NCBI GenBank assembly: GCA_963922585.1
Contig: CAWUIK010000001.1
Location: 1 to 64,000 of the forward strand
Length of the DNA: 64,000 nucleotides
Direction: 5' to 3'
From: Parvicella sp963922585
GTDB taxonomy: Bacteria > Bacteroidota > Bacteroidia > Flavobacteriales_D > Parvicellaceae
Shown: positions 25,401 through 33,685 of the stretch, piece by piece
How positions within the stretch are numbered: the stretch's first letter is position 1
How the letters are laid out: every line of letters starts with the position of its first letter
Program-made: the position numbers and the translations under genes
Notes under the pieces: model-generated
Database searches by the model: none
What the model was told of the DNA's origin: nothing
What the model saw: only the letters and a program-made list of their open reading frames with translations

Positions 25401-26453
25401 ATGGAAACGCAACTTTCTACATCAGAATTATACATCAGAAGATGTCTTGAATTAGCCAGACTTGGAAGGGGAGTTGTTGCACCCAATCCTATGGTTGGTG
25501 CTGTAATTGTTTATGAAGGGAAAATTATTGGCGAAGGTTATCATCAATATTTTGGAGGACCTCATGCTGAGGTAAACGCCATAGAAAGTGTAAAAGATAA
25601 AAATCTTTTAAGTAAAAGCACTTTATACGTGAACTTAGAACCTTGCAATCATTTTGGAAAAACTCCTCCTTGCAGTCTTTTGATTGTTCAACATAAAATT
25701 CCTAAGGTAGTAATTGGATGTGTGGATAGTTTTAGTGAAGTTGCTGGCAAAGGAATTGAAACTCTAAAACAAAATGGCATTGAAGTTGAAGTAGGAATTT
25801 TGGAAGCAGCATCAAAATTTTTAAATAGAAGATTCTTTACTTTTCATAATATATCAAGACCTTATATTATTTTAAAATGGGCTCAAAGCCAAAATGGATA
25901 TCTAGATATTGAACGAAGTGATAAGCAAAAAGGAGTTCATTGGATTTCATCACCTGAAACACAACAATTGACTCATTTATGGAGGAGTTATGAGACGGCT
26001 ATTTTAGTTGGAAAAAACACTGTAATCAATGACAATCCAAGTCTTACATGTAGAGCCATTGAAGGCAAAAATCCTATACGAATAGTTATTGATAGGAAAT
26101 TAGAAATCGATGAAACAGCTAATGTTTTTAATGATGCATCAAAAACTTTTATCTTTAATGAAATAAAAAACGCTGAAAAGGAACATTTAAACTTTTTCAT
26201 TATCAACTTTGAAGAAAATATTATACCTCAAATCTTAAATGTCCTTTACAAAAAAAATATCCAATCGCTAATTATAGAAGGCGGTAAAAAAACACTAGAA
26301 AAATTTATTGATTTGGAAATGTGGGATGAAGCCAGAGTGATAATAGGGAAGACGAATATCAAAAATGGTAATTTAGCTCCCAAAATCAAAAACAAAATTA
26401 CAGAATCATTTACCTTTGGCAATGATTTAATTCAAATTACATACAATGATTAA
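25401..26453 (+). CDS. ribD: Bifunctional riboflavin deaminase/reductase RibD
   Basis: A 350-residue enzyme carrying out the second and third steps of riboflavin synthesis. The deaminase half has zinc ligands H55 and E57 (GGPHAEV) with C82 and C91 (EPCNHFGKTPPC). The reductase half begins near 150 (RPYIILKWAQSQNGYLD) with TAILVGKNTVINDNPSLTCR. No FMN riboswitch-like structure precedes it. It overlaps the DMT transporter gene by 8 bases. Confidence 0.94.
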   Translation: METQLSTSELYIRRCLELARLGRGVVAPNPMVGAVIVYEGKIIGEGYHQYFGGPHAEVNAIESVKDKNLLSKSTLYVNLEPCNHFGKTPPCSLLIVQHKIPKVVIGCVDSFSEVAGKGIETLKQNGIEVEVGILEAASKFLNRRFFTFHNISRPYIILKWAQSQNGYLDIERSDKQKGVHWISSPETQQLTHLWRSYETAILVGKNTVINDNPSLTCRAIEGKNPIRIVIDRKLEIDETANVFNDASKTFIFNEIKNAEKEHLNFFIINFEENIIPQILNVLYKKNIQSLIIEGGKKTLEKFIDLEMWDEARVIIGKTNIKNGNLAPKIKNKITESFTFGNDLIQITYND

Positions 26454-27318
26454 CCTAATTATCACAACGCTATTATTTAGTTGTATCATTATCATCTTTA
26501 AATTTTTCGAAAAATACAAAGTAGATAATTTACAAGCTTTAATCTTCAATTATATAACAGCGGGTTCTTTAGCCTTGTTCTTAAGTGATGCCTCTTTGAG
26601 TGTAGATATATTTTCAAAACCATGGTTTTTTCATTCTGTAATTATTGGTGTTTTATTTATTATTGTTTTTAACTTTTACGCATTTGGAACTCAAAAAGTT
26701 GGTATTGCTATTTCTACAGTAGCGAACAAAATGTCGCTTATCATTCCTGTTTTGGTTTCGTTATATTTATACAAAAATGATACTCTTACTATATACAAAG
26801 TAGTAGGGCTAAGTTTTGCTTGTATTGGGATAGTATTAGCTTCTATGAAAGGCGGAAAACTAGTATTCAATAAAAGTTATCTTTGGATTATCATTGCCAT
26901 ATTTGTAGGTCAAGGAATTGCAGACACTTTGTTTGCCAATGCTCAAAGTTTAATTAAAACTAATGAAAATGAGTTGTTTTTTGTAGTGCTTTTTATTTTT
27001 GCATCCATCACAGGATTAATTATTCTCTCTGGAAAGTCGATAAAAAACAAAATGACATTTGAGTTTAAGAATATTTTATGGGGGGTGGCTTTAGGAATTG
27101 TAAATTATTATTGTTTGTATTTTATGGGGTTGGCCCTTAAAACAAAAGGACTTTCCAATTCTGAAGTCTTCCCTCTTGTTAGCATGGGGGTTGTTTTGGC
27201 CTCTGCAATAATTGGAGTGTCAATTTATAAACAAAACCTATCTAAAGGAAATTGGATTGGAATTGGATTTGCGGTATTGGCAATTGCGGTAATTAATTTT
27301 GGAAAATATCTTTATTAG
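26446..27318 (+). CDS. DMT-superfamily (EamA) transporter
   Basis: A 290-residue membrane protein with about ten hydrophobic helices in two similar halves, the pattern of EamA drug/metabolite transporters. Helices begin at residue 2 and end at the C-terminus; short charged loops such as FEKYKVDN and KTNENE lie between. The substrate is unknown. Overlap with ribD (8 bases) and with the IMPACT gene (1 base, TAGTG) shows a tight three-gene operon. Coupling to ribD could mean export of a flavin, but that is only a guess. Confidence 0.8.
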   Translation: MINLIITTLLFSCIIIIFKFFEKYKVDNLQALIFNYITAGSLALFLSDASLSVDIFSKPWFFHSVIIGVLFIIVFNFYAFGTQKVGIAISTVANKMSLIIPVLVSLYLYKNDTLTIYKVVGLSFACIGIVLASMKGGKLVFNKSYLWIIIAIFVGQGIADTLFANAQSLIKTNENELFFVVLFIFASITGLIILSGKSIKNKMTFEFKNILWGVALGIVNYYCLYFMGLALKTKGLSNSEVFPLVSMGVVLASAIIGVSIYKQNLSKGNWIGIGFAVLAIAVINFGKYLY

Positions 27319-27920
27319 TGACATCATCATTCAAATCTGTAAAAAATTCTACTGAAGTACTTTTTAAAGAAAAGGCAAGCAAGTTTTATGGTTATGTATT
27401 TCCTGTTCAATCTGAAAATGATTTCAAAAAAAAATTAGAAACCATCAAAGAAACTCATCCTCAAGCAGGCCATTATTGTTATGCTTTTCGTATAGGAGTA
27501 AATGGCGAAAATCATAGATATAGTGACGATGGGGAGCCTAACAATTCTGCAGGAAAACCCATTTATGGACAATTACTATCTTCCGAAATTACATATGTTG
27601 GAGCCGTAGTAGTGAGATACTTTGGAGGCACAAAATTAGGCGTTGGTGGATTAGTTTCTGCTTACAAAGAAACTTCAAAACAAACTATTGAAGCCAACGA
27701 AATAATTGAAACTGAGTTGAAAGAAAAATATGTATTGGAATATAGTTATGAAGAAACTTCAATATTCAACCAATTAGTTTCTAAGTTTGATTTGGAAATA
27801 TTGGAAACAAAATTTGAGGTAAACTGCAAAAGTGTAGTACTTTGTAATTTACCTCAAAAAAATGAATTTGAAAATTTTTGTAATGAATTTCAAATAGAAT
27901 TTTCTAATATGAAATCTTAA
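27318..27920 (+). CDS. IMPACT/YigZ family protein
   Basis: A 200-residue protein of the YigZ/IMPACT (UPF0029) family. The signature YSDDGEPNNSAGKPI followed by VGAVVVRYFGGTKLGVGGLV is complete, and the C-terminal ACT-like region (YEETSIFNQLVSKFDLEIL) is present. Bacterial members are linked to ribosome or translation control, with no settled activity. The start is GTG, sharing one base with the stop of the DMT gene, so it is translationally coupled. Confidence 0.88.
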   Translation: MTSSFKSVKNSTEVLFKEKASKFYGYVFPVQSENDFKKKLETIKETHPQAGHYCYAFRIGVNGENHRYSDDGEPNNSAGKPIYGQLLSSEITYVGAVVVRYFGGTKLGVGGLVSAYKETSKQTIEANEIIETELKEKYVLEYSYEETSIFNQLVSKFDLEILETKFEVNCKSVVLCNLPQKNEFENFCNEFQIEFSNMKS

Positions 27921-27923
27921 ATT

Positions 27924-28295
27924 TTAATACTCAATAATTTGAGCAGAAATTTGTTTTGAACTTAATAAAGCAGAAACCGTTTCAACATCATCTTTTCTTA
28001 CCAACAAATAGAAAGAACCATTCACTTTTTTGGCTTCAATATTGAAAAAAATCCACTTACCGAACTCTTCCATGATCATTTTTTTAGAATATTTTGAGAC
28101 AAAAATGTAATAATCACACTTGCCATTTGTCTTACCTACAAAAATTTCTGGGATATAACTTTTAGAATTAAACCCACCAAATGAGAATTTATCTGGGTCT
28201 GGAAAACCATCTACAATTGACTTTACAACATCACCTTTCTCAAACTTGATTCCAGAGGCTACTTTTCTTACTATTTCTAAATCTGACTTTTTCAT
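27924..28295 (-). CDS. Hypothetical protein
   Basis: A 123-residue soluble protein that I do not recognise. It is mixed alpha/beta with no signal peptide; notable segments are FPDPDKFSFGGFNSKSYIPEIFVGK, CDYYIFVSKYSKKMI and FYLLVRKDDVETVSALLS. It is convergent with the IMPACT gene (three bases between stops), so it is transcribed separately from a promoter in the long gap upstream. Confidence 0.55.
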   Translation of the reverse strand: MKKSDLEIVRKVASGIKFEKGDVVKSIVDGFPDPDKFSFGGFNSKSYIPEIFVGKTNGKCDYYIFVSKYSKKMIMEEFGKWIFFNIEAKKVNGSFYLLVRKDDVETVSALLSSKQISAQIIEY

Positions 28296-28688
28296 TTTAT
28301 TTTTAATATTTTTTACAAGAAGAAAAACTTCTTTTTTGTCTGAAAAATTGGACCTTTATTTTGACCTTATATAACTTGTTTTTAAAAACAATACCATTAA
28401 AAGAGTCGTAATAAAATTACATCAATGCTAAATATAATATTATTTTGAGGCGGCACTAATTTTTCGCCTGCAAATATGGAAACTTTTTCCAATTATTCTA
28501 CTAAATAAGTATATATTTACTCAAAAAGCATCAAAATATTGATGAAATTCTCAAATCACTTGTTTACAAGGTACAAAACAAATCCTTTTTTTGATTGTTA
28601 CACAACTATTAACAAAATTTGTGACAGAATAAACACAACTTAAATCAAGGTAATAGGTTATTTACTTTAAACAAAAAAAATAATACTT
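28296..28688. other. Intergenic gap between hypothetical gene and mvaA-like gene
   Basis: About 390 AT-rich bases between divergent genes. No ORF over 40 codons with family likeness, tRNA or long inverted repeat is seen; a short GGCG/CGCC stem with a long loop occurs near 28449-28468. The gap must hold promoters for both flanking genes. Confidence 0.5.
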
Positions 28689-28696
28689 TACTTTTG
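28689..28696 (+). promoter_or_regulatory. -7 promoter element of HMG-CoA reductase gene (TACTTTTG)
   Basis: Exact TAnnTTTG match, 20 bases before the ATG. Confidence 0.6.
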
Positions 28697-28716
28697 TACA
28701 ATATTTAATAAAGACT

Positions 28717-30078
28717 ATGAACATCCAAGACAACAATAAAATCATCAAAGGATTCAGTAAACTTTCTAAAGAAGGAAAAATGGAATGGATTGTAAAGGAA
28801 TATCTTGACAATGATGCTTCAACTATTGATTTCCTAAAATCATATTGGCATGAAGATGCTAAAGTTCAAAAACTTCATGATGAATTTATTGAAAACACTA
28901 TCACTAATTTTTATATTCCACTTGGTATTGCGCCAAACTTTGTGATAAACAATAAGGTGTATTGTGTACCTATGGCTATAGAAGAAAGTTCTGTAGTTGC
29001 TGCTTCTGCAAAATCTGCAACATTTTGGATGGAAAGAGGTGGTTTTAAAGCTTCTGTAATTTCCAAAATCAAAATCGGTCATGTTCATTTCGCTTGGTAT
29101 GGAAAATACGAAAAATTACTAGCATTTTTTGAAAGAATAAAATCTAAATTTTACGAAGGAACTGAAGAACTTACTGCTAATATGAGAGCAAGAGGTGGTG
29201 GAATTTTAGATATTCAATTGGTAAATAAATCAGAACTAGAACCCAATTATTATCAAATACTAGCCAAATTTGAAACATGCGACTCAATGGGGGCTAACTT
29301 CATAAATAGTTGTCTAGAAGAATTTGCTAAAATTTTAAAAAATGAAATTCAAAAAGATACTGTATTAGAAGGAAATGAAAACGATGTTCAGATCATAATG
29401 TGTATTCTTTCCAACTATACTCCAGAATGTATTGTTAGAAGTGAAGTGAGTTGTGAAATAGAACGTTTAGTAGAAGGCACAGATATGTCCGCTGAGAAAT
29501 TTTGCGAAAAATTCGAACAAGCCATTCATGTTGCTATGATTGAACCTTACAGAGCAACAACTCATAACAAAGGAATTTTTAATGGAATTGATGCCGTAGT
29601 AATTGCTACAGGAAACGATTTTAGAGCAGTTGAAGCTTGTGGTCACACTTATGCTTCTAGAGATGGCCAATATCGTAGTTTAACTAATGTTACTGTTAAA
29701 GATGGTATTTTTAGATTTTGGATAGACATTCCAATGGCTTTAGGTACAGTAGGAGGCTTAACAAAGTTGCATCCTATGGTAAACTTTGCTCACAAATTAT
29801 TAGGAAACCCAGACGCTGAAGAATTAATGAAAATTACAGCATCTGTTGGTTTGGCTCAAAATTTTGGAGCAATAAGATCATTAGTTACAACTGGTATTCA
29901 AAAAGGACACATGAAAATGCACCTTCTCAATATCCTTAATCAATTAGGAGCAAGTGAAGAAGAGAAAGTTTTAGTTGCTGATTATTTCAAGGATAAGGTA
30001 GTCACTCACAAAGATGTAATCAACTATTATTGCGAAATGAAGGGCGTAAAAAATGTGAGTGAGTTAAAAACAATTTAA
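28717..30078 (+). CDS. mvaA: Hydroxymethylglutaryl-CoA reductase, class II
   Basis: A 453-residue HMG-CoA reductase of the bacterial class II type. The PMAIEESSVVAASAKSA block carries the catalytic Glu, GIFNGIDAVVIATGNDFRAVEA the catalytic Asp and cofactor site, and GHMKMH the catalytic His. In Flavobacteriia this enzyme works in the mevalonate route to isoprenoids, though class II enzymes are often labelled degradative. It has its own promoter and no other mevalonate genes beside it. Confidence 0.92.
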   Translation: MNIQDNNKIIKGFSKLSKEGKMEWIVKEYLDNDASTIDFLKSYWHEDAKVQKLHDEFIENTITNFYIPLGIAPNFVINNKVYCVPMAIEESSVVAASAKSATFWMERGGFKASVISKIKIGHVHFAWYGKYEKLLAFFERIKSKFYEGTEELTANMRARGGGILDIQLVNKSELEPNYYQILAKFETCDSMGANFINSCLEEFAKILKNEIQKDTVLEGNENDVQIIMCILSNYTPECIVRSEVSCEIERLVEGTDMSAEKFCEKFEQAIHVAMIEPYRATTHNKGIFNGIDAVVIATGNDFRAVEACGHTYASRDGQYRSLTNVTVKDGIFRFWIDIPMALGTVGGLTKLHPMVNFAHKLLGNPDAEELMKITASVGLAQNFGAIRSLVTTGIQKGHMKMHLLNILNQLGASEEEKVLVADYFKDKVVTHKDVINYYCEMKGVKNVSELKTI

Positions 30079-30088
30079 TGCTCAACTT

Positions 30089-31084
30089 CTAGATAGATAG
30101 ATTAGCCAAAAATGGTTTGAAGTAAATATTTATTATTAATAAAACCAACAATATATAAAAAACGAGACTTCCTATCCATTTTTTTTCGTTGTAGAAAAAG
30201 AAAAAAGACCATAAAATACTAAATGGAACAGCAGCATATAGTATAAACGCATCATTTTTTAAAACATATTTATCTATAGACATTATACCAATTACAAGAG
30301 TAAGAAAAGACAATAATACTGAAGTTGTTTTTCTAAATCTTACACTACTTGAGTTACTTTTATTAATCAATTTATAACCTGACAGATACATCAATACTGT
30401 TATCATTCCATAGGCTACATAATGGCTCCAATTAAATTGAACTTCAAAATTGGTGTAACTACTTCTCTTACTAATTTTTAAAATTTCAAAAGAACTCTCC
30501 GAGATATAGAAATATGAAGACCAATATAATAAGAGTAATAACATCCCGAAAAGAGGTATCATATATTCTTTGAAATCAAATGGTCTAATAATAATGAGAG
30601 TAAGCCAAGGTAACAGGATGAGTATTCCAGATGTTGGATAACAAAAAAACGCTCCTAATAAGATAAAAAGGGATGCATCAAAAATTTCACTTTTGCATTG
30701 CACCTGATTGTATATATTGAGAAGTCTTCTATATGCCAAAACCCAAAACAAATTACTAACAACTATTGGGTGAATTTGATGTAAATCAGAAAAACAACTC
30801 ATAATCAACACATAAAAAAGTGCTGGAGTGTAAGTATTTCTCTCAAATATTTCATTTTTATTAATTTGAACATTCAGTAAAATACCTGTAAATAAAATTA
30901 TAGTAAATGCAACAAGTTTATTAATTAAAGGATTTTGAATATTAATCAATTCAAAAAGAGGCGTTGAATTAGCAATAGGTAATAATTTCTCACTTATGAA
31001 TGAAGGCAACCACAGTACCAGCATAATTACTGGAAGACCAAAAAGCACCATTGCTGATTTAGATTTATATAAATTTAAAATCAC
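30089..31084 (-). CDS. DUF6427-like polytopic membrane protein
   Basis: A 332-residue membrane protein with about ten hydrophobic helices; DASLFILLGAFFCYPTSGILILLP and IPLFGMLLLLLYW resemble the DUF6427 family of Bacteroidota, of unknown function. I place the start at GTG 31084, giving VILNLYKSKSA. A TACATTTG promoter box lies four bases upstream of this GTG (31089-31096), so a longer reading that begins at 31150 would start inside or before the promoter. It is divergent from the small DUF6341-like gene, its frequent neighbour in the phylum. Confidence 0.7.
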   Translation of the reverse strand: MILNLYKSKSAMVLFGLPVIMLVLWLPSFISEKLLPIANSTPLFELINIQNPLINKLVAFTIILFTGILLNVQINKNEIFERNTYTPALFYVLIMSCFSDLHQIHPIVVSNLFWVLAYRRLLNIYNQVQCKSEIFDASLFILLGAFFCYPTSGILILLPWLTLIIIRPFDFKEYMIPLFGMLLLLLYWSSYFYISESSFEILKISKRSSYTNFEVQFNWSHYVAYGMITVLMYLSGYKLINKSNSSSVRFRKTTSVLLSFLTLVIGIMSIDKYVLKNDAFILYAAVPFSILWSFFFFYNEKKWIGSLVFYILLVLLIINIYFKPFLANLSI

Positions 31085-31088
31085 AATG

Positions 31089-31096
31089 CAAATGTA
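31089..31096 (-). promoter_or_regulatory. -7 promoter element immediately upstream of a GTG start (TACATTTG)
   Basis: On the minus strand TACATTTG is followed by CATT and then GTG, the same layout as at 221-235. It implies a near-leaderless transcript for the DUF6427-like gene. Confidence 0.6.
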
Positions 31097-31209
31097 GTTT
31101 TTTACAAAGATTTTTAGTAAATAATATGTGCCTAAATAAAAAAACTGCAATAATCTCTTTTTAATTTATGGATAATTTATAATTTTACACCATAATTAAA
31201 GATAACAGT

Positions 31210-31395
31210 ATGGACGGATTAGTATTTTTATTGAGAGATGTTTTTGTATGGTTGTTCGAAAACACGATGGAACCTCTAGGAAACATTCCTAACGGCATCT
31301 TTTTGATATTACTTTTTGTTGGCCTTTTTGTTTGGTTGAAAATGCAAGCTAAATACAACGCTGAAGCAGAGGCTAATCCTGATCAGATTAAGTAA
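31210..31395 (+). CDS. Small single-helix membrane protein, DUF6341-like
   Basis: A 61-residue protein with an N-terminal amphipathic part (LVFLLRDVFVWLFENTMEPLG), then one strong membrane helix (about 28-46, GIFLILLFVGLFVWLKM) and a charged tail. It resembles the short DUF6341 proteins that sit next to DUF6427 genes in Flavobacteriia. Function unknown; a small partner of the divergent membrane protein is plausible. A hairpin with T run follows 25 bases after the stop. Confidence 0.65.
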   Translation: MDGLVFLLRDVFVWLFENTMEPLGNIPNGIFLILLFVGLFVWLKMQAKYNAEAEANPDQIK

Positions 31396-31420
31396 TCCTT
31401 TTATTTTATTTTTTTAAAAC

Positions 31421-31458
31421 CATACAATTTTCAAAATTGTATGTAATCTATTTTTTTT
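31421..31458 (+). terminator. Terminator after the small membrane protein gene
   Basis: A perfect 11-bp inverted repeat (31421-31431 with 31433-31443) followed by an eight-base T run. The stem is AT-rich, so efficiency is uncertain. Confidence 0.6.
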
Positions 31459-31528
31459 CTTAAATACATTTATTTTCAAGATGAATTTTCACATTTTTGA
31501 ATCCAACGTATCTAATAATTTCTTAACA

Positions 31529-31557
31529 TTGTGATGATTGATTTTAAACTATTTTTG
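31529..31557 (+). promoter_or_regulatory. Promoter of ppk1, TTG-N18-TATTTTTG
   Basis: TTG at 31529-31531, 18-base spacer, TATTTTTG at 31550-31557. It lies 40 bases before the ATG at 31598 and excludes any start upstream of 31557. Confidence 0.75.
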
Positions 31558-31597
31558 TAAAAACTTGACTAAATCTAAAAAATCAAATATTATTGAT

Positions 31598-33685
31598 ATG
31601 CTTTCTGGTAAAAAAGTGAGTACTACGCCTTTAATCAACAGGGAAATAAGTTGGTTGGCATTTAATGAAAGGGTGCTCCAAGAAGCAGCTGACAAACGTA
31701 ATCCTATCATTGAAAGATTCAGATTTTTGGGAATATTCTCCAACAACTTAGATGAATTTTACAGGGTAAGGGTTGCTTCTATCAGAAGGATGAAAGACTT
31801 TTCAAAAAAAGCAATCGCTGAAATGGATATTGACCCTAAATTGCTTTTAAAAGATATTCAAAAAATGGTATCTGCACATCAGAAAAAATTTGAAAACATA
31901 TATGAAGAGTTAAAGCATGAATGTCAAGATGAAGGAATCTTTATCATCAATGAAAATCAACTTAATGAAAAACAAAGTGAACTCATTTCGGAATATTTTC
32001 AAAACGAAGTGCGTCCAGTTTTAGTTCCACTCATGCTCGATAAGAAGAGAGCTATGCCAACTTTAAAAGATAAAGGCATTTATTTAGGAATCAAATTGAG
32101 CAACAAAGGCGAGGGAAAGGATACTATTTATAGTTTAATTGAAATTCCTGGAGACAAAGTTTCTAGATTTTTTGTATTTCCAAAAGATGATAAAGGAAAC
32201 ACTTACATCATTTTACTTGACGACATCATTAGAGCGAAAATAAGAGAAATCTATTCTATATTTGAATATGAGTATATGGAAGCATATACCATAAAATTCA
32301 CAAGAGATGCAGAATTAGATATCGATGATGATATATCTTCTAGTTTATTGGAACAAATTGCAAGAAGTATTGAAAATCGAAAGATAGGTGACCCTGTTAG
32401 ATTTGTTTATGACAAGACCATGCCTGATGATTTGAAATATTTCTTATTGAAACAACTTAAAATCAGTAAGGAAGAAAATATTATTCCTGGTGGAAGATAT
32501 CACAATTTTAAAGATTTCATGAGTTTTCCCAAAGTGGAAGGTGGAAAATTAATGTATACTCCGCTCCCTCCATTGAGTCATCCTTTTATCAATCCAAAAC
32601 AAAGGTTGATGGAGCAAATAGAAAATCAGGATATTATGCTTAATTATCCTTATCAAAAATTTGACTACATCATCGACCTTTTGAGAGAGGCAGCAATAGA
32701 TCCGAAAGTTACCAAAATTTGCATCAACTTATATCGTGTAGCAAAGAAATCAAAAATCATCAATGCTTTAGTAAGTGCCCTTCAAAACGGTAAAAAAGTT
32801 CAAGTAATTGTTGAATTAAGAGCTAGGTTTGATGAGCAGAATAACATTTTTTGGTCCAATGTTTTGAAGGATGCTGGAGCAGAATTAATATTTGGAGTAA
32901 AAGGATTAAAAGTGCATTCCAAATTATTATTGATTGAAAAAGAAATAAGAAATGACACCAAATATTATGCTCACATAGGAACAGGAAATTTTCATGAAGG
33001 TACTGCAAAAATATATGGAGACACTACCCTTCTTACCTGTGACCCTAGAATTGCTTTGGAAGTAAAAAAAGTATTTGATTTTTTTGAAAGTAATTATAAA
33101 GTAAAAAGATATTCTCATTTAATTCTATCTCCTAATGGATCTAGAAGAAAATTCTTACAACTTATAAATGATGAAATAAGCAATGCAAGTAAGGGTAAAA
33201 AAGCTGAAATTGTTTTAAAACTTAATAATTTAGTAGACGAAGAACTCATCAAAAAACTTTATGAAGCTAGCCAGGCAGGCGTAAAAATAGTATTGATTAT
33301 CAGAGGTATTTGTTCATTAGTTCCTGGTGTAAAGGGATGGAGTGAAAATATTGAAGCAATTAGTATTGTAGATAGATTCTTGGAACATTCAAGAATACTT
33401 TATTTTTATGCTGGAGGTGAAGAAAAAATGTTTATCTCTTCTGCTGATTGGATGTTAAGAAATTTAGATTTAAGGGTTGAAGTAACAACACCTATCTATA
33501 ATACTCAGTTGAAAAAACAACTCAAAAAAATGTTGTCAATTCAAATGCAAGCCAATGTAAAAGCACGTTCTATTGATGCTGGATTATCTAATAAATATAG
33601 AAAAGCTGATGGAATTCCAATCCAAAGTCAATTGGAAACATATGAGTATTTTAGAAGTAAATTAGCAAAATCTGAATTCTACTAA
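31598..33685 (+). CDS. ppk1: Polyphosphate kinase 1
   Basis: A 695-residue enzyme making polyphosphate from ATP. INREISWLAFNERVLQEA opens the protein, as in PPK1. The autophosphorylated His is H440 in KVHSKLLLIE and the second active-site His is H459 in YAHIGTGNF; their 19-residue spacing equals that of E. coli H435/H454. The C-terminal phospholipase-D-like domains are complete. The start at ATG 31598 is chosen because a well-formed promoter lies at 31529-31557, inside a longer in-frame reading. It overlaps the convergent kinase gene by four bases. Confidence 0.94.
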   Translation: MLSGKKVSTTPLINREISWLAFNERVLQEAADKRNPIIERFRFLGIFSNNLDEFYRVRVASIRRMKDFSKKAIAEMDIDPKLLLKDIQKMVSAHQKKFENIYEELKHECQDEGIFIINENQLNEKQSELISEYFQNEVRPVLVPLMLDKKRAMPTLKDKGIYLGIKLSNKGEGKDTIYSLIEIPGDKVSRFFVFPKDDKGNTYIILLDDIIRAKIREIYSIFEYEYMEAYTIKFTRDAELDIDDDISSSLLEQIARSIENRKIGDPVRFVYDKTMPDDLKYFLLKQLKISKEENIIPGGRYHNFKDFMSFPKVEGGKLMYTPLPPLSHPFINPKQRLMEQIENQDIMLNYPYQKFDYIIDLLREAAIDPKVTKICINLYRVAKKSKIINALVSALQNGKKVQVIVELRARFDEQNNIFWSNVLKDAGAELIFGVKGLKVHSKLLLIEKEIRNDTKYYAHIGTGNFHEGTAKIYGDTTLLTCDPRIALEVKKVFDFFESNYKVKRYSHLILSPNGSRRKFLQLINDEISNASKGKKAEIVLKLNNLVDEELIKKLYEASQAGVKIVLIIRGICSLVPGVKGWSENIEAISIVDRFLEHSRILYFYAGGEEKMFISSADWMLRNLDLRVEVTTPIYNTQLKKQLKKMLSIQMQANVKARSIDAGLSNKYRKADGIPIQSQLETYEYFRSKLAKSEFY

